Positions 12,222-24,490 of a stretch of 64,000 bases of DNA are shown in pieces; the stretch's first letter is position 1; each line of letters opens with the position of its first letter. Origin of the DNA: Amylostereum areolatum. Lineage: Eukaryota > Basidiomycota > Agaricomycetes > Russulales > Stereaceae. Under the pieces are notes generated by a model, which saw only the letters and a list, made by a program, of their open reading frames with translations, was not told the origin of the DNA and searched no databases. Position numbers and translations under genes: made by a program. Where the stretch lies: positions 2,097,693-2,161,692 of the forward strand of contig SAXG01000001.1 of NCBI GenBank assembly GCA_012932865.1, in the 5' to 3' direction.

Positions 12222-12984
12222 GATGAGAGGAGAAACCAAGGATGACTTGAGCGGCAGTGCAGCCGCAGACCAGTCACGTACTTACGGTTTCGCACGCCGA
12301 CTTGTCTGGAAGGAACTCGCAGATGACGTCAGCGATAACCGTCATTGACTCGGAGACCCAGTCGTGAGCCTCGCGCTGTCTCGCTACTTTTTCCTTATAC
12401 CAGAACGACTGTCTTCTGGTAAGGTCTGCGACGGGAGACTAACTTTTTCCAAACTATGTTCCAATATTTCCTTGATACAATGGCGGACTCGCCCAGACGA
12501 AGTCAAAGCGATACTGCTGCGACTCGGAGCGATACGTACGACCAGATATCTACGACTTGTCTCCAGCGGCCAAACGCGCAGCTTCTCCGACGGGACCGCC
12601 GCGCATCCTGTGAGATCCTGTCGTGACTTGTCCCTCTCGCCCACGGCACCAGGGGTCGCGATCCGTTCGACAATGCGACGCAGCCAAACGTCCATCAAGT
12701 CAGTGAGCACTCATCGCCTTCTCGCGGTGGAGGGCAGGCATTTCATCGTCATCGACTACAGTGTCTCGATTGTCCATCAACGCCGGGATCAATCATTCCG
12801 CGGGCTACGCGCCCCAGCCCCGCCGCCCCCTTGCGACACAGCCTTCGCGAAATAGACATCTGTCAACCCAAATACCAGATAATGATACACTCGCTCGCGC
12901 CCCTTCTCTGTTTCTGTTTTCTTTCTTCCCCCTCTTCTCTCGTTCTCCTTTTGCAGCTGCTGGTCATCTGCATCCCTCTTGATC
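12222..12984. promoter_or_regulatory. divergent intergenic region, BI-1-like / GPCR
   Basis: 763 bp that must contain both promoters. Open frames of about 100 codons exist on both strands (for example minus 12384-12710), but they overlap each other and show no family motif. The last 90 bp before the GPCR start are rich in C and T, typical of a fungal 5' leader. Confidence 0.4.
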
Positions 12985-14580
12985 ATGTCGGGCGGCGTCA
13001 ACGGCACTGTATGCAGCGCTGAGGAGTACGCTTCGTCTATAGTGTCCCCCGATAATGAATTCCCCACCATATATTGCTTAACACGCGGGCAGAGTGTCGG
13101 TCTTGCCGTGCGTAACTTGCCTATCGTTCTTTGCATATCGACTAACCCCCTTGTAGTTCGCGGCAGAATCAGCCTTCATCTCCTTCGTGTCTGTGACGGG
13201 CGTGTTCCTGCTTATCGCTGTGCGTAGTCTGTATCATCGGTCCTATACTTCTGCTCATCTGCGTCTTACCAGAGAAATGTTTTACGACATAAGAGAGCTC
13301 ATCCGAAAGGGAAATGGAGGCTCTTACGCGAGCCAACGGATGTTTACATGGTCCGCCTTTTTAATTATCTGCGTGCAATCCAATCTGTTCAACCGTCCGG
13401 TCTAGTTCTCGCTCTTGGTCCTGGACGCCGTTCAGGCCATGGGCAACGTTCTCGATGTTCGATGGGTAAATATTGGAAAGGTCTTCACAGGATCATATTG
13501 TAATGCCCAGGGTGCGCTTCGAGTACACATTAGGCTCCCCTTGACGTACTCACATGGTCTCAAGGCATCATCCAGCAATTTGGAGAACTCGGTGTCGCTT
13601 TAAGCACACTGGTGCGTGCTTTTCACTTATGTGTACTCCCGTTCTGACGCCTGCGTGTTCTCTAGGTTATAACCATTCACACCTTCAACAGCGTCTTCTG
13701 GCGCAAAGGCATACATTCACGCAGAATAGCCTACATCGTTATCGCGACAGTTTGGACCTTTGTCGCGCTGTGGGTTGGCATCGGTTCCGGCGTGAACGAC
13801 TCGGAAGACGCACCTTATTTCACACCTACCCCCGTACGTTCTTCCACCCTTCTCTTACCTGTCCCACAAGGTTCTGACCTGTCGCGTAGTACTGGTGTTG
13901 GATTAGCCCTCGTTACTCGGGCGAACGTATCGGGGGAGAGTACCTCTGGCTCTGGGCCGCTCTCTTTTCCTCCGTTTTGGTGTACATCCCGTTGTACTTT
14001 TGGAGTCAAGGCATGCTGTCAGTTGATGCACGTCGTTGGTGGCGGTTCCGCGTTCATCGTCCCCTTGAAGTACAAGACCTGGAAGGCCGACGACGACGCG
14101 CCTACACCATTCCTTGCGTATGTTTCCCTAGCTGGCCATCTGTCTGTATCTCTAAACAAGTGTTTTCAAGGTACCCGTTTGCGTACTCTGTCGTTGTTCT
14201 CCCGCTGTCTGTCGTCCGGTTCACCGATTTCGGCCTTGCGGCACGCGGCGAGGGTAACCTTCCGTCCATCGCGACTTTCATTGTCGCTTTCCTCTACAGC
14301 CTCTCTGGCGCCGTCAACGTTCTTCCTCCTCGTCTTCACGCGCCCCAACCTCCTCCTTTTTGGCATGCAACCAGGCGATCTTCTCGACGACGACGTTATC
14401 GATCACAAGAGGAGTATGTCGCAGGACTCGGAAATGGGTGCTGCCGCCATACCCCCTACTCGCTCTTCACCGAACGGAAGACTGGCAGATGAGTCGCAAG
14501 GCACGGGTTGGGACCTACCGGCCGAGCACAGCAGCATTACGTCGGGTGAGACCGCCGTTGAGGGCCGTCAAACGGTGTAA
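12985..14580 (+). CDS. seven-transmembrane G-protein-coupled receptor (Git3/cAMP-receptor-like)
   Basis: Plasma-membrane receptor of the fungal Git3/cAR-like class. It starts at ATG 12985 ('MSGGVNGTVCSAEEYASS'). About eight exons encode seven hydrophobic helices: 'AESAFISFVSVTGVFLLIA'; a basic loop after 'RNVLRHKRAHPKGKW'; 'FSLLVLDAVQAMGNVLD'; 'QQFGELGVALSTL'; 'TVWTFVALWVGIGSG'; then 'YWCWISPRYSGERIGGEY' with 'LVYIPLYFW', and later 'YPFAYSVVVLPLSVVRF'. The cytosolic tail is Ser-rich, with 'DDVIDHKRSMSQDSE'. Two apparent +1 shifts lie near 14061-14066 and 14318-14324; correcting both keeps helices 6 and 7 and the tail in one frame. The ligand is unknown. Confidence 0.8.
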
Positions 14581-15588
14581 ACGAAGGTGTTGTTGGTTAT
14601 TCTATAACTTATTTTTTTGATATGACCCCCGACGCCTGACGATCTATACGTGTTCTTTTGTGCCCTCTTTGCTTATTTGCATCTTTATAACGCAGGGCAT
14701 TCCCCTTTCACCTTCACGTAGCTTTACGTTGTTGTACAGTACATGTAATATATATTATGCTATGCGCGTGTGACGTCGTGCCGTGCTCGCCTAGTAGTAT
14801 TTAAATTGCAATTGCATCGCTTTCGAGCATTAGTGCCATGGACAAACAATCACGTACGGTTGAGCTTGGGTTGAGCAATGAAATTGAAAGAGGAGAGTTG
14901 TCGCGTTCGCGAGCACGTGATTCGCACACCCCGATACTCGCCCGCGGCCCCTCGCACGTCCGTCGTACCCGCTACTTGCCCGCCACATCCCTTCAACCTC
15001 CTGCTCATGTTCGACATTTGCGACCTCACCGGGGAGCAAATCTTCCATCCGATTCCCGAACAGTGTTGATACTCTTTTCCATCTTTCGAGAAGCCGATGA
15101 CGATCGCAGATGGACACAAGTACAACGTAAGTATCATCTGCGTCAAGTACCTACCCTGATTGTACAAGCTGCAAACCTTGAATTTCCTCCTCGACGGCGG
15201 ATATATAGATCCAATCAAACTTTATTTTCTCCAGATAGCGCCTCTCCTCAGCTGATTCGCACCGGTTCGCACCCCCCACTCTACCAAACGACGGTAGACC
15301 GGCCGCCGTGGATAGTATAGGTAAAACAGCGCAATACGCTCGATAACTGAAAAGCCTGGGGACTAATTGAGAATTCCACATAGGAGAATCTGGCCAGCTT
15401 ACTACGATCGCGTGCTTGTGGAGGATACTTGACCGGCGTTCGGAAATTTTGCCTGTGGCATGTCGGTGCGTTTGCTCACTCAGCTCGGCTGATCCTCCCT
15501 GCGCCATCTCACTCATGCTATCCAGATACATCTTCCCCTGGAGATATGGGGCCGTATCCTATGTTATGCTACGCACGTTCCCCACTTG
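14581..15588. other. intergenic, no confident gene
   Basis: GPCR 3' flank (AT-rich up to about 14800), then about 700 bp with overlapping short open frames on both strands and no recognisable domain. Part of it may be 5' leader or upstream exons of the F-box-like gene. Confidence 0.4.
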
Positions 15589-16937
15589 ATGGACATCGAC
15601 CCTCCAGACCCTTGTGATACTCCGCTCGTTATCAGTGCTCGCGGCACAGGAGGCTTTCCCACCGTGTCCCACGTCCCCCTCATAGACAACTTCCCTCCCA
15701 AGAGAGCGATTTATGATGCGCAACGCACCAAGGCGGCGATTGCACTCGTCTGCAAAAGCTTCCACACATACCTCGGACCTGAACTCTACACCTGCCTTCT
15801 TGTGACCAACCGCAATTTCAGACTCCTTCTCCGGTCTTTGGAGGACTTCCCGCTTTTGCGCAGAGTCCGCCGATGCCGGTCACTTCAATGTCACCCTCGG
15901 ATCAAAGGTGCAACACCTTGTCATCACGTCAGGCGCAGAGTTTGTCGAGGGAGGCGGCCACGTCAAGACGCCACAAGGAATCGACGCAGATCTGGCTGCT
16001 ATCGTGCGATGTTTGCCCAAGTTGCGCATCTTAACGATGGACGTGAAGGCGTACTACGCGCGTCGCTCCGAGGCATTTCGGGGAGACTTGCTTGCGCAAG
16101 CCGTGGTCGATACGAGCGCGCAAACGCTCCAGAAGATTGCGTTTCACGGGCAGGCCCGGGCGTTTGTGGGTGTCACGGAGCTGGAAAAGCATGTTCGCCG
16201 CATGCACGAACCTGCGTGCTCTCGTTTACTCGCGACCAGAGGACGCATGGCCTCGATACGCTCACCCCATTCCACCTGTCCGTCTCCCTCCCTTGCAACA
16301 CATTTCATTCCTCAGCATCGATGGTACATCCGTACTCCCTTTAGCCGGCTCTGGTCAAACTCCCTTTCCCTCTCTCCATCGTGCACACCTTTCTATCTCC
16401 CTAGACACGCTACACTGGCTCGATACCTGGGATAGTCAGTTTCAATTCCCCACCCTTACCCACCTTTCACTCTACATCCATGGACCCCATCTCCGCCCCG
16501 AAACGCCTTTGCGCATCTTCGAGTTCTTGCGCAAGCATTTCCAGAAGCTGACGCATCTAATGCTCTTCGCGGACATGACATTCCTGACGCAAGTGCTGAG
16601 TCGGGCTACGCTTCCTTCGGTGGCCTACTTGTGGTTGTACGACGCAGGGGAAGATAAACCGCGGACAGCATGGAGAAAATCGCCAGAATCTCTACGATTA
16701 TTTCTGAACACGATGGCGCGGATCGAAAGTGACTGCCTGAGGGTTGTCAGATTGGACACGTCGCTGCTTGAAGCGATGGGACGATCGGTGGCGGATGGCG
16801 AGGACATTGGGATTTCACAGCTGTCTGCATGTACGTTCGCCGTAGAAGACTGTGGAGGCAGGTCAGTGGTAGTAGAATTGTATAACAATCGGGTAACGGC
16901 TCCTGTAAACTGTCTGACCTCGGTCATTTGTACATAA
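15589..16937 (+). CDS. F-box-like / leucine-rich-repeat-type protein, hypothetical
   Basis: Belongs by appearance to the large Agaricomycete set of F-box-like proteins. The N terminus (ATG 15589, 'MDIDPPDPCDTPLV') leads to 'AIALVCKSFHTYLGPELYTC', which resembles the second half of an F-box ('VCKSW...P.LY'). Leucine-rich segments follow, such as 'LAAIVRCLPKLRILTMDV', 'CTNLRALVYSRPEDAWP', 'PTLTHLSLYIHG' and 'FQKLTHLMLFADM'. The full first half of an F-box is not visible, so an upstream exon may be missing. Two +1 shifts, near 15850-15862 and 16185-16192, split the reading into three frames that together give one product. A ubiquitin-ligase adaptor role is inference from the family. Confidence 0.65.
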
Positions 16938-17020
16938 CTTGTATCAAAGGGTTGGCGTGTTGGCGTCCTGTGGAGAATTGTTATCTGTCTGCGTAAGCGT
17001 ACCTCCTGAGTCCCGCAAAG

Positions 17021-17047
17021 GAGCTTCAAGCTTCAAGCTTCAAGGCT
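17021..17047. repeat. short tandem repeat (AGCTTCA) x3
   Basis: Three adjacent copies of a 7-base unit in the 3' flank shared by the F-box-like gene and the HMG-box gene. No function is apparent. Confidence 0.7.
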
Positions 17048-17310
17048 GCTCTCACCACACATTAGGCAGTATTTCGAAAGTGGTAATCTATATCCAGGAA
17101 GAAGATTATGGTACAAGGTTTCATGTGCGACAACCAGATTAGTGCTACAAAGAGGACAGTGACAGATAGTGGGTATGTGGGTATAGAGCATAAGGGGAAA
17201 AGTTGTATATAGTATATAATCCGATCGTTGTAGATGAGAGAACCGCAAGACAAAATGGAAAGATTGGAGAAAGGTCCGTGAGTGCAAGACGAGACAACTA
17301 CACTCTGAAG

Positions 17311-18296
17311 TTAAAAAGGGGGGTCAAGGAGAAGGGGATCTATGGCGAAGTTGTAGTATGGCCGCTGTTCCACCGGAGGCGCAAGCGGCTGGTCTTGCGA
17401 AAAGAATCGGTAGTAGGCGTCGTTGGCACTATTGATGTCCTGGGACGGCCACTGGTGTTGAGGCTCGGGCGACGTCAGCTGGTATTGCGTCGCCGGGTAG
17501 AAGGGTTCGGTGAAGTATAGTGGTTGGGTGGGAAGCTGAAAGAAAGAAGCGCCGTGTCAGAGACGAAGAAAGCGCTACAAATTTGATAAAGGCGCACCTG
17601 CTGCCCAACATTGACGTTGTTGTCGTATGAATATCTAACGCTGGAGCTTTGGCACGGTGACGAATGTTGCATCCATCCGAGCGGCTGCGTGAAGTCGTCC
17701 CCGAATCCTGGGTCAAAGTAGGCGAAGTTCGAGGCCTCCGTGGGCGGGGGCGTCGAGGCGATGGAGTTACTGCCCGATGAGGAAGACGACGACTGAGCAG
17801 ACGTCAGGGGAGACAAGGAGGACGATGATGATCCGCTGTGCCAGGAAATGGGATCGAGCGAGGACTCCCTGGCCTCCGCGACAAGACGACGAGTCTTGCT
17901 GCCCCGAGAGGCCGAGCTGGGGATCTTGAGCGACTTGTTTTTCTTCTCGGCCGTCTTCTCCTCGCGCTTCTGTGGACGGAACTGGTAATTGGGATGTTTG
18001 AGTTGGTGCTCGTCTTTGGCGCGTCGAGCGCGGTCTACCCAGGGCTTGCGCTCGGAAGCCGACATCCCCTTCCAAAGCTGTCCAGCCGTTCTGGAAACTT
18101 GGCCAACCGCTATTCTGGAAACTTGGTCAAGCGCTCTTCTGGAAGCTTGTGCGACCCCTCCATCGGCGCGTCGAGCGGCCGTTTTGTCCTCATTCCTCAT
18201 CCTCTCCGCCAAATCTGCCCGGAAGAGAATGAAGCAGTTGGAGGGCCGTTTGATATGCTCGGGCTTTGAGACGGTCGTCTTCTTCGATTTGGGCAT
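17311..18296 (-). CDS. HMG-box transcription factor (first of two)
   Basis: Nuclear DNA-binding protein with an N-terminal HMG box of the MAT/STE11-like type. It starts at ATG 18296 ('MPKSKKTTVSKPEH'). The box opens with 'IKRPSNCFILFRADL' and closes with 'GQLWKGMSASERKPW' and 'KHPNYQFRPQKR'. Odd point: the helix 1/helix 2 junction is lengthened by a tandem 8-residue repeat (QASRRALD, QVSRIAVG, QVSRTAGQ), giving an extra 15-20 residues over a normal box. After it come a Lys-rich stretch, a long Ser-rich region and a Gln/Pro/Tyr-rich C-terminal region likely to act as activation domain. One intron follows 'NNVNVGQQ'; the last exon ends 'IDPLLLDPPF' with TAA at 17311. No frame problem. Confidence 0.85.
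18079..18154 (-). repeat. 24-bp tandem repeat (3 copies) inside the HMG box
   Basis: Three diverged in-frame copies of a 24-bp unit with the core CAAGTTTCCAGAA encode eight residues each (Q-V-S-R-x-A-x-x). The last copy is the normal helix-2 start, so two extra copies were inserted within the DNA-binding domain. Confidence 0.8.
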
Positions 18297-19793
18297 GTCG
18301 ATATGGGGGGGGGGAGTATATGTGAAGAAGGGATAGGAAAGGGGGTGGTTGGAGGCGGTTGAGGAATATCCGGTTAGAGATGGGGTACTGAAGTGTAGGG
18401 GCCGGAAGTGTGTTCGAGAGTACAATAGGGAGCGCCGAGCGAGTAGAGTTTAAATAGAGATATGCCGACGCGGGGATGTGCCACGCTGTTGTCACCCCCG
18501 CCTCGTGGATGTCTCTCCCGAGTGCGAGTGTCGTTTGCCGCTGTACGCATTGGCCACCTCTCCGAGTTTCACCACGGGGCCAGCCGTGCCTCTAGCGACT
18601 TCGGGGCCGCTTTGTCACTTTCATATCTGGACGCTGAGGCAGTTCCTTGAGTTTGAGTGACGATGAGAGGTATACTTCGGAGCAGCCTTGGGAACCCTTG
18701 TCTAGCTCCCCGGCCTGTCGAGATTCGAGATTTCGAGTGTACTTTCCACAATGCGGTGCCATGCAACGATAAAGGCGGACGAGGGTGGCAGACCTTGGCT
18801 CTGTCGCCCCAAATTGAGGGTGACACGGATTTCCGAAAGAGTGTCCTGAAACACTTGACCACGGAGGCCAAAGCCGCAGTTCCTTTGTTCATTGAGGCAG
18901 GACACGGAGGTATCCGGGCAGAGGTGGCAATGCATATCGGTGACAACGAGCAGCGATATAGCCACATGGTTGGGCCTTGAAAGCACCCACAAGTATTTGC
19001 CACAGGTGTCCTTTGCCGTCGCGTGGCGGCATCGGGGACATGGGGATGGCCCAAGGATAGCCCAGGGCCAAAGGTGACCGTTTGGGCCGTGCCTGGTCAA
19101 GTTGCGGTGTAACTAGAGCTCGAGAGGACCGGACGGAGGTTTCCTCGACACAGTGTAGCAGTACCGATGAAAAGTACAGAAAGATTGTGGGCTCAACATG
19201 GGCGGCGGTGAAGTTACACCACTGGATTAATGAAGTCGAACGACTCAACGAGTCGCGGAACGACAAAAGTCACACGTGATGAGAAACTTACGCGTTCGAA
19301 TTCGGGAATCTGTGGATTGTAAGTACACCAGCGTCCATATATTGGGGCTAAGTATCGATATATGGAGAAAAGTAACTATTGATAAAAGCACGGAGATGAC
19401 ACTGAGCGACGATGGATAGAAACGTGGAGGAACGATAAACTGGAATCAAACACAAACAAAAAAACGTGGAGGAATGGATGGACAGGGCGAGAGCAAATGA
19501 GGAATAACAATGTTGTAGATGATCCGATGGAGGATATGTATGGGGGGTGGGTATTGTGATTGCTGACTAGTCACAAGGAACTACAGCTACAGTGTGTGGA
19601 TGAGGGTTCCAACGCGCGAGACCAAGAAAATGTTGTACACACTGGACGCGCCATGTAACAGACCTAGACGAGAGGGAAAAAGATAAAGCAGAGATACAGA
19701 CGATGGGATGGGATGGACGGGTGACGCTAGGTAGCCAAAGCTGGCCAAAAAGAAGAGAGATACACATAGTGATGGATCAGAGGAGGATCAAAA
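18297..19793. other. intergenic between the two HMG-box genes
   Basis: 1.5 kb holding the upstream region of the first HMG gene (a TTTAAA-containing AT patch lies near 18447) and the 3' flank of the second. An open frame on the minus strand at 18702-19100 has biased composition but no recognisable motif and no clear splice sites. I see no gene. Confidence 0.45.
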
Positions 19794-21620
19794 CTAATAC
19801 TGCTGGGTTTCGGTTGTGCAAGCTGAGTAGTCGATATACTCATCGTACGGAGGGGGCGACTCGGTCGCGTATGCATCCTCCGAGCCTCCATCAGCATATG
19901 GGTATGCAGGCAGCGGAGAGAGGGCGTGCTCGGGATACAATGACGAGGACGACGGTCCGGCCTGTGCGTTCGTTGGCGTGCTCGAGTACTGCTGACTCTG
20001 TTGGATGTATGTGTTGGGGTCGGCGAGCGACGATGAGCCGTGAACGAGCTCAGGAATGGTAGGGAACAGCGTTCCAGCGGAGGGGTATTCGTCGCCAAAT
20101 GATGCAATTGGGTGGGCGAAAAATTGAGTGATATCAGCGAGAGGCTCGCGCCAAGGTCCTGTGGTCATGGGCTTGTGGACTACACCGTTGATCGTCGTGT
20201 TAGGCCACATGTCACGGGGAGTGACGGGGCCCCGAACCAGAGCTTGGACTGGACCACTTTGGTGTATGTTTCCCTCGAAGCCGGCGTTGTTGAAACTTGG
20301 GCCCATCGTATACGGCGCAGCGCGCATGACATCGTACATGGAACGAAACTCTTCCGACGACAGGCGAGACGGGGTCGTCTGCTGGAATTGCGGGGGAACT
20401 GCAAAAATATTCGGTGGAATGTAAGGGCCTGTGAAAGGGGAGCGGCTGTAGGACGCCTGGGCTTGGGGTTGCGACAACACATTGGGGTACGTTGACGGGC
20501 CTGCTTGAGCCACCGACGGGAAGGGTGCGATCGACGCCCCGCGTCCCAGGGAGGTCGAGGAGATTAGTGGTCCGTTCTAAGATCGCGTTAGGTTATGGCG
20601 CTTCCGCAAGAGATGCTGAGCGACATACCAAGTTGGCTGGTGCGGGGTTCAAGACGTTGACAAACCCAAGGTCGACGTGCTGCTGAAGGCTGCCTGCGAC
20701 AGTCCTACCCTCGTTTTGCAAATTCTTTGAACCTTCTCCCTGCTCGACACAAAGTGCGTTAGCCACGAAGAGACAACATACTAAATCCAAAAGTACACAC
20801 CATGAGCCCCTCCGTCCCCGATTGCTTCGCCTTGCCTTTCTTGGTCTTCGAGCTCTTGTTCTTCGTGACTTTCGCAGACCCCTCCACCTTCGATGCGTTC
20901 TTCGTCTTCGTCGCCTTGAGCTGTGTGGCGTAATTGTATCCCGGAAAGAGCTTTCTATGGCATGCAGCGAGGATTTCGCCCACAGCCATGTAATAACTTC
21001 GGAGCTCGGCGGTCTCGGGGCGATCCTTACCCCAGAGCTCCTTCGTACGGTCACGACGGCTCATGTCAGGAACATGCGTCACGTCCTCGCCGCCCCGATT
21101 CACCGTGCACGACAGGTGCGATCTGAAGACCATGAAGCTATTCGCCGGGCGCCTCGGGGAGTCCCCGGCTTCCTGCAGCTCTTTGACGAGCTCTTCGTTG
21201 TCGCATGCGGGATGATCTTCGAGCTCCTCCAACAGAACCAGTGCACAGACTGGTAAATATTCCTTGAGAGCCAGGAGAGTCATTCTGTCCAGGTCCTTTG
21301 CTTCGATTGAAATGGTTATCACCCGGTGGGGACAGGTGTTGCTACCGAATGGCGAGAGGCCGATGGGAGGGGACATTTTCTGAGAGCGTGTGAGGCGGGA
21401 TAGTAGGCAGGAACGACCGACGACGACTCACCAATATGGCTCTGAGGCTTAGTGGAAGGAGGAATGTGGCGTATGCTACCGCGTATTGGCTGTTTGTGAG
21501 GGTCCCGAGGGCGTCTGAGGAAGAGCTCCCAGTGGAATGAGGCGAATCGGAAGAGGCCCGTCGAGAGGCCCTTCGACGTTGAACAATGGCTCGTGAAGAA
21601 CTGGGAACAGGCGACGCCAT
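19794..21620 (-). CDS. HMG-box transcription factor (second of two)
   Basis: A second HMG-box protein on the same strand. Exon 1 (21620-21432) encodes a Ser/Arg-rich start, 'MASPVPSSSRAIVQRRRASR'. Exon 2 starts 'KMSPPIGLSPFGSNT' and contains the box: 'SPRRPANSFMVFRSHLSC', 'RTKELWGKDRPETAELRSYY' and 'CHRKLFPGYNYATQLK'. A basic stretch follows ('KVTKNKSSKTKKGKAK'), then two exons with a long Pro/Ser/Tyr-rich, poorly ordered C terminus ending 'YSACTTETQQY'. The box is diverged at its middle but keeps the start and end signatures. No frame shift. With the other HMG gene it may form a paralogous pair, although the proteins differ strongly outside the box. Confidence 0.82.
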
Positions 21621-24490
21621 GATAGACACGCTGGTGGTTCAGAAGTGGAGAGAGATGCAAGAGGTTGTGCGTGGCAGAGAATTTGGGAGGGTTGTGGTAG
21701 CGCGGTGGAGAATGAGATGGTAGCGCGGTAGAGGATGAGAACGAGTGGAAAACACGTTGAACCTCTATGTTCGGACGGTCACGTTACCCCCCTCCGTATT
21801 TGCACTCCGCGCTCTCGAATCTTCCTCTCTCTTGAGTCTTTGTGCTTTCGTAATCCTTTATCGCAGATGCACGTCGGAGCCGGGCTTGATGGCGAGCAAG
21901 GACGACGAAAGCCACCTACATGTTTTTCTCGACTATCCTTGTGCACGCGCGCAGAGAGACGGGGCCCCAAGACGAGAGCACAGGCCAGTCGACATCTTGG
22001 TCTAGTCCGGGAGTGAGGATCGTAGACATCATAGTAAGGTCGTCCATCCTCTCGTCGGGGGACTTCCAGACTAGACCTACACCTTCCATAACAACGACAC
22101 GCCCGTCCCCCACATGAGGGCGCTATAACCCTAGGCGAAGACGCGAAACAATGGACCTTTGCATGTCCCTCCTGTCGGAGCGACACTCCTGGGTGAACCT
22201 ACGGGCGAAGGTACGATGTTGCGCGCGGCCTTTCGGGCTGTAGCCTGAGTCGACGCTTGCCAGACTTACCTATCACCGCGTGCATAGGATTGAGATATTC
22301 GCGCTTTGTACGCACTGGAACTACTCTTTCGACGAGGACAAGGACACTTACTTCACTTCGAGCTCTCAAGTATATCCGTGGATTTCCACAAAATAACCTA
22401 GTCAAAGTCAGCCTGTCCAATATCGCTGGGGGGCCCTCGTTTCGAGTCTCGAGTCTCAAGGATGCCGTTCGAGGAGGACTGCAGGTAAAGACTCCGTCTT
22501 GCTTTTCGATCATTTACTGTCGTTTTTTATAGGCTCAGACGTTCACTGGCGTACGTCCAACTCGTTTGCATTGGCCGTGGACGATCGACTGAACCTGGGT
22601 GCACAGTCAGGTTCGGTTGGTCAGGTTCAGTCGACGTCCAGAGCATATATTCGACAAGCACACATACGAAGGTGCGTACGCCCGCCCCGCCCCGCTTTCA
22701 CAGGCATTTTTCTTCCCGAAAATGAGCGAAGGAGTACGGGTTTTGAGGCTCGAGGAGCGGCGGACGTCTGGGTGATGAAGTGACTCAGAACTCTGACATG
22801 GTACCAGGAGGAGCTCAGGAGACGTCAAGGTTTCGTTTTTTGGATGGACTATGATGAAAGCCTGGGGTATATTCGGCGTCGGGATGCAAGGAAGAGAATG
22901 GGAGACGAGGTGGTTCGAGGGAGAGGTGCGGGCGCCTGGCACGACGCGTCGGTATCTGTCGGTATGTATTCGGGGACCTGGCCTCCTTCGAAATCACATC
23001 ATGCATCACATGTATTGTTCCCTTTCCTTCATCCACCACGATCCATGGTCCTTCTCTCGAATTTTCAGTGCTTTTTCCGCTTGCTGCGACCACCTTGACA
23101 TGTCGAGAGACCGGAAAACGGCCCCATCTACGCATACATGCAAGCCCGGTTCGGTATGAGCAATGAGCTTGCCCACGCAATTAGCCATGGACCATGGTAC
23201 ATCCCCAAGACGTCCAGCGGGAACCTTCTTGCACAATGCACAAGTCATCTTATTCACGATATCGACGGGCGCTGTCATCTGTGGCGGGAAAGGTCTCCAT
23301 ACGTACGCGTTTTTCCTTCAGTCAGCCTCCGAAAAGCCTCCGCAGACCTCCACACGCGGGTACGTGCCCATGCCATATGTCTCGCCTTGGCACCAGCTTA
23401 TCGACCTGCCCCGCTCCCCGGACATCGGACGCAAGACCCCACCGTACATCATGGCAACGACGTCGTTTCAGAGTTTGTCCTCCCGCGCGTTGAAGAAACA
23501 CACCCTGAAAACGTTGTAAAACCCGATCTCGGAGTCTGCGCGAACCTCCACGACGACGACGGGGGTCTCGACCCTGCATGCAGCAGCGTTGCACATTTCC
23601 CTACCGTCGCCCTGGCTTACGGACTCCACCTCGTCGTCAGGGAGCGTGTGGAATAGCGGTCAACTGGCGGGGTACGACGAGCTTGGTGCTTTGAAGATTG
23701 TATGCCCAGACAGGCAGCGTTTTGAATAAAGTGACTATTAGTATCATGGTTCCGTGCAGTACGACTCGAGGACCTGCGATCGCCCACGGAGGTACACGAT
23801 GGCCCAGGAGAGAACGAAACGCGCATGATTTGATATAACACAGATGATATAGCAGGGGATTATGGTACCGGATTGGGGATGGATGGGGAGGACAGTAAAA
23901 ACCCTGTGGCGGGTGCATGAGATATGTACAATGCATGATGGGGTTGGTTGGATCGTGAGCAGAGGCGAGAAAGAGAGAGAGAAAGAAAACAGGAGCACAG
24001 AGGGAGAGACAGGTGGGCGTTAGAAGTAAATGGAAGGGAACAGCAAGGAATAAATAAGGCGAGAGCACGCGGGTGAGCGTGGGGGGGGGGTGGTTATGAG
24101 GAACGAGCACGTGAGAGAGGATGGTGGGCGCCGATTACGGAGGATGTGGTGGTGTGGGAGTGACGACAGCGATGGACGATGCGAGACCGGCCGGTCGGCG
24201 ATAAGCGCGGCGTATGACGACCGGCAGGCTACTAGGGCTTCGTGACGAGGCGTAGGGTAGGATATAGAGTAAAACAAGGGAGTAACGCACAGATATCGGG
24301 AGGGTTGGAGGGAGGAAACCGGGACCGTAAAAAGAGGGGAAAGTGTTCGTCGAACGGACGGTAAGTAGTGACTATGAATACAAGCGTCCGGTGCCTTCAG
24401 CTTTCTTCCTGGTCGTAGTACCACTCGCGAGAACGAACGGGCGGACGCGCGTCACCGCCGACGGAAAGGCCAAGAGAGGATAGAAACGGA
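21621..24490. other. 2.9-kb tract without a supported gene
   Basis: Many overlapping open frames occur on both strands (for example plus 22257-22532 and 23138-23656, minus 23006-23278). Some contain coding-like stretches such as 'NELAHAISHGPWYIPKTSSG', but I could not build a consistent exon chain or recognise a family. A run of about ten G lies near 24080. One small gene could be hidden here, perhaps broken by the insertion errors seen elsewhere. Confidence 0.35.

Noticed and set aside
18702..19100. 132-codon minus-strand frame between the HMG genes
   Set aside because: No domain, no splice structure, competing frames in the same DNA.
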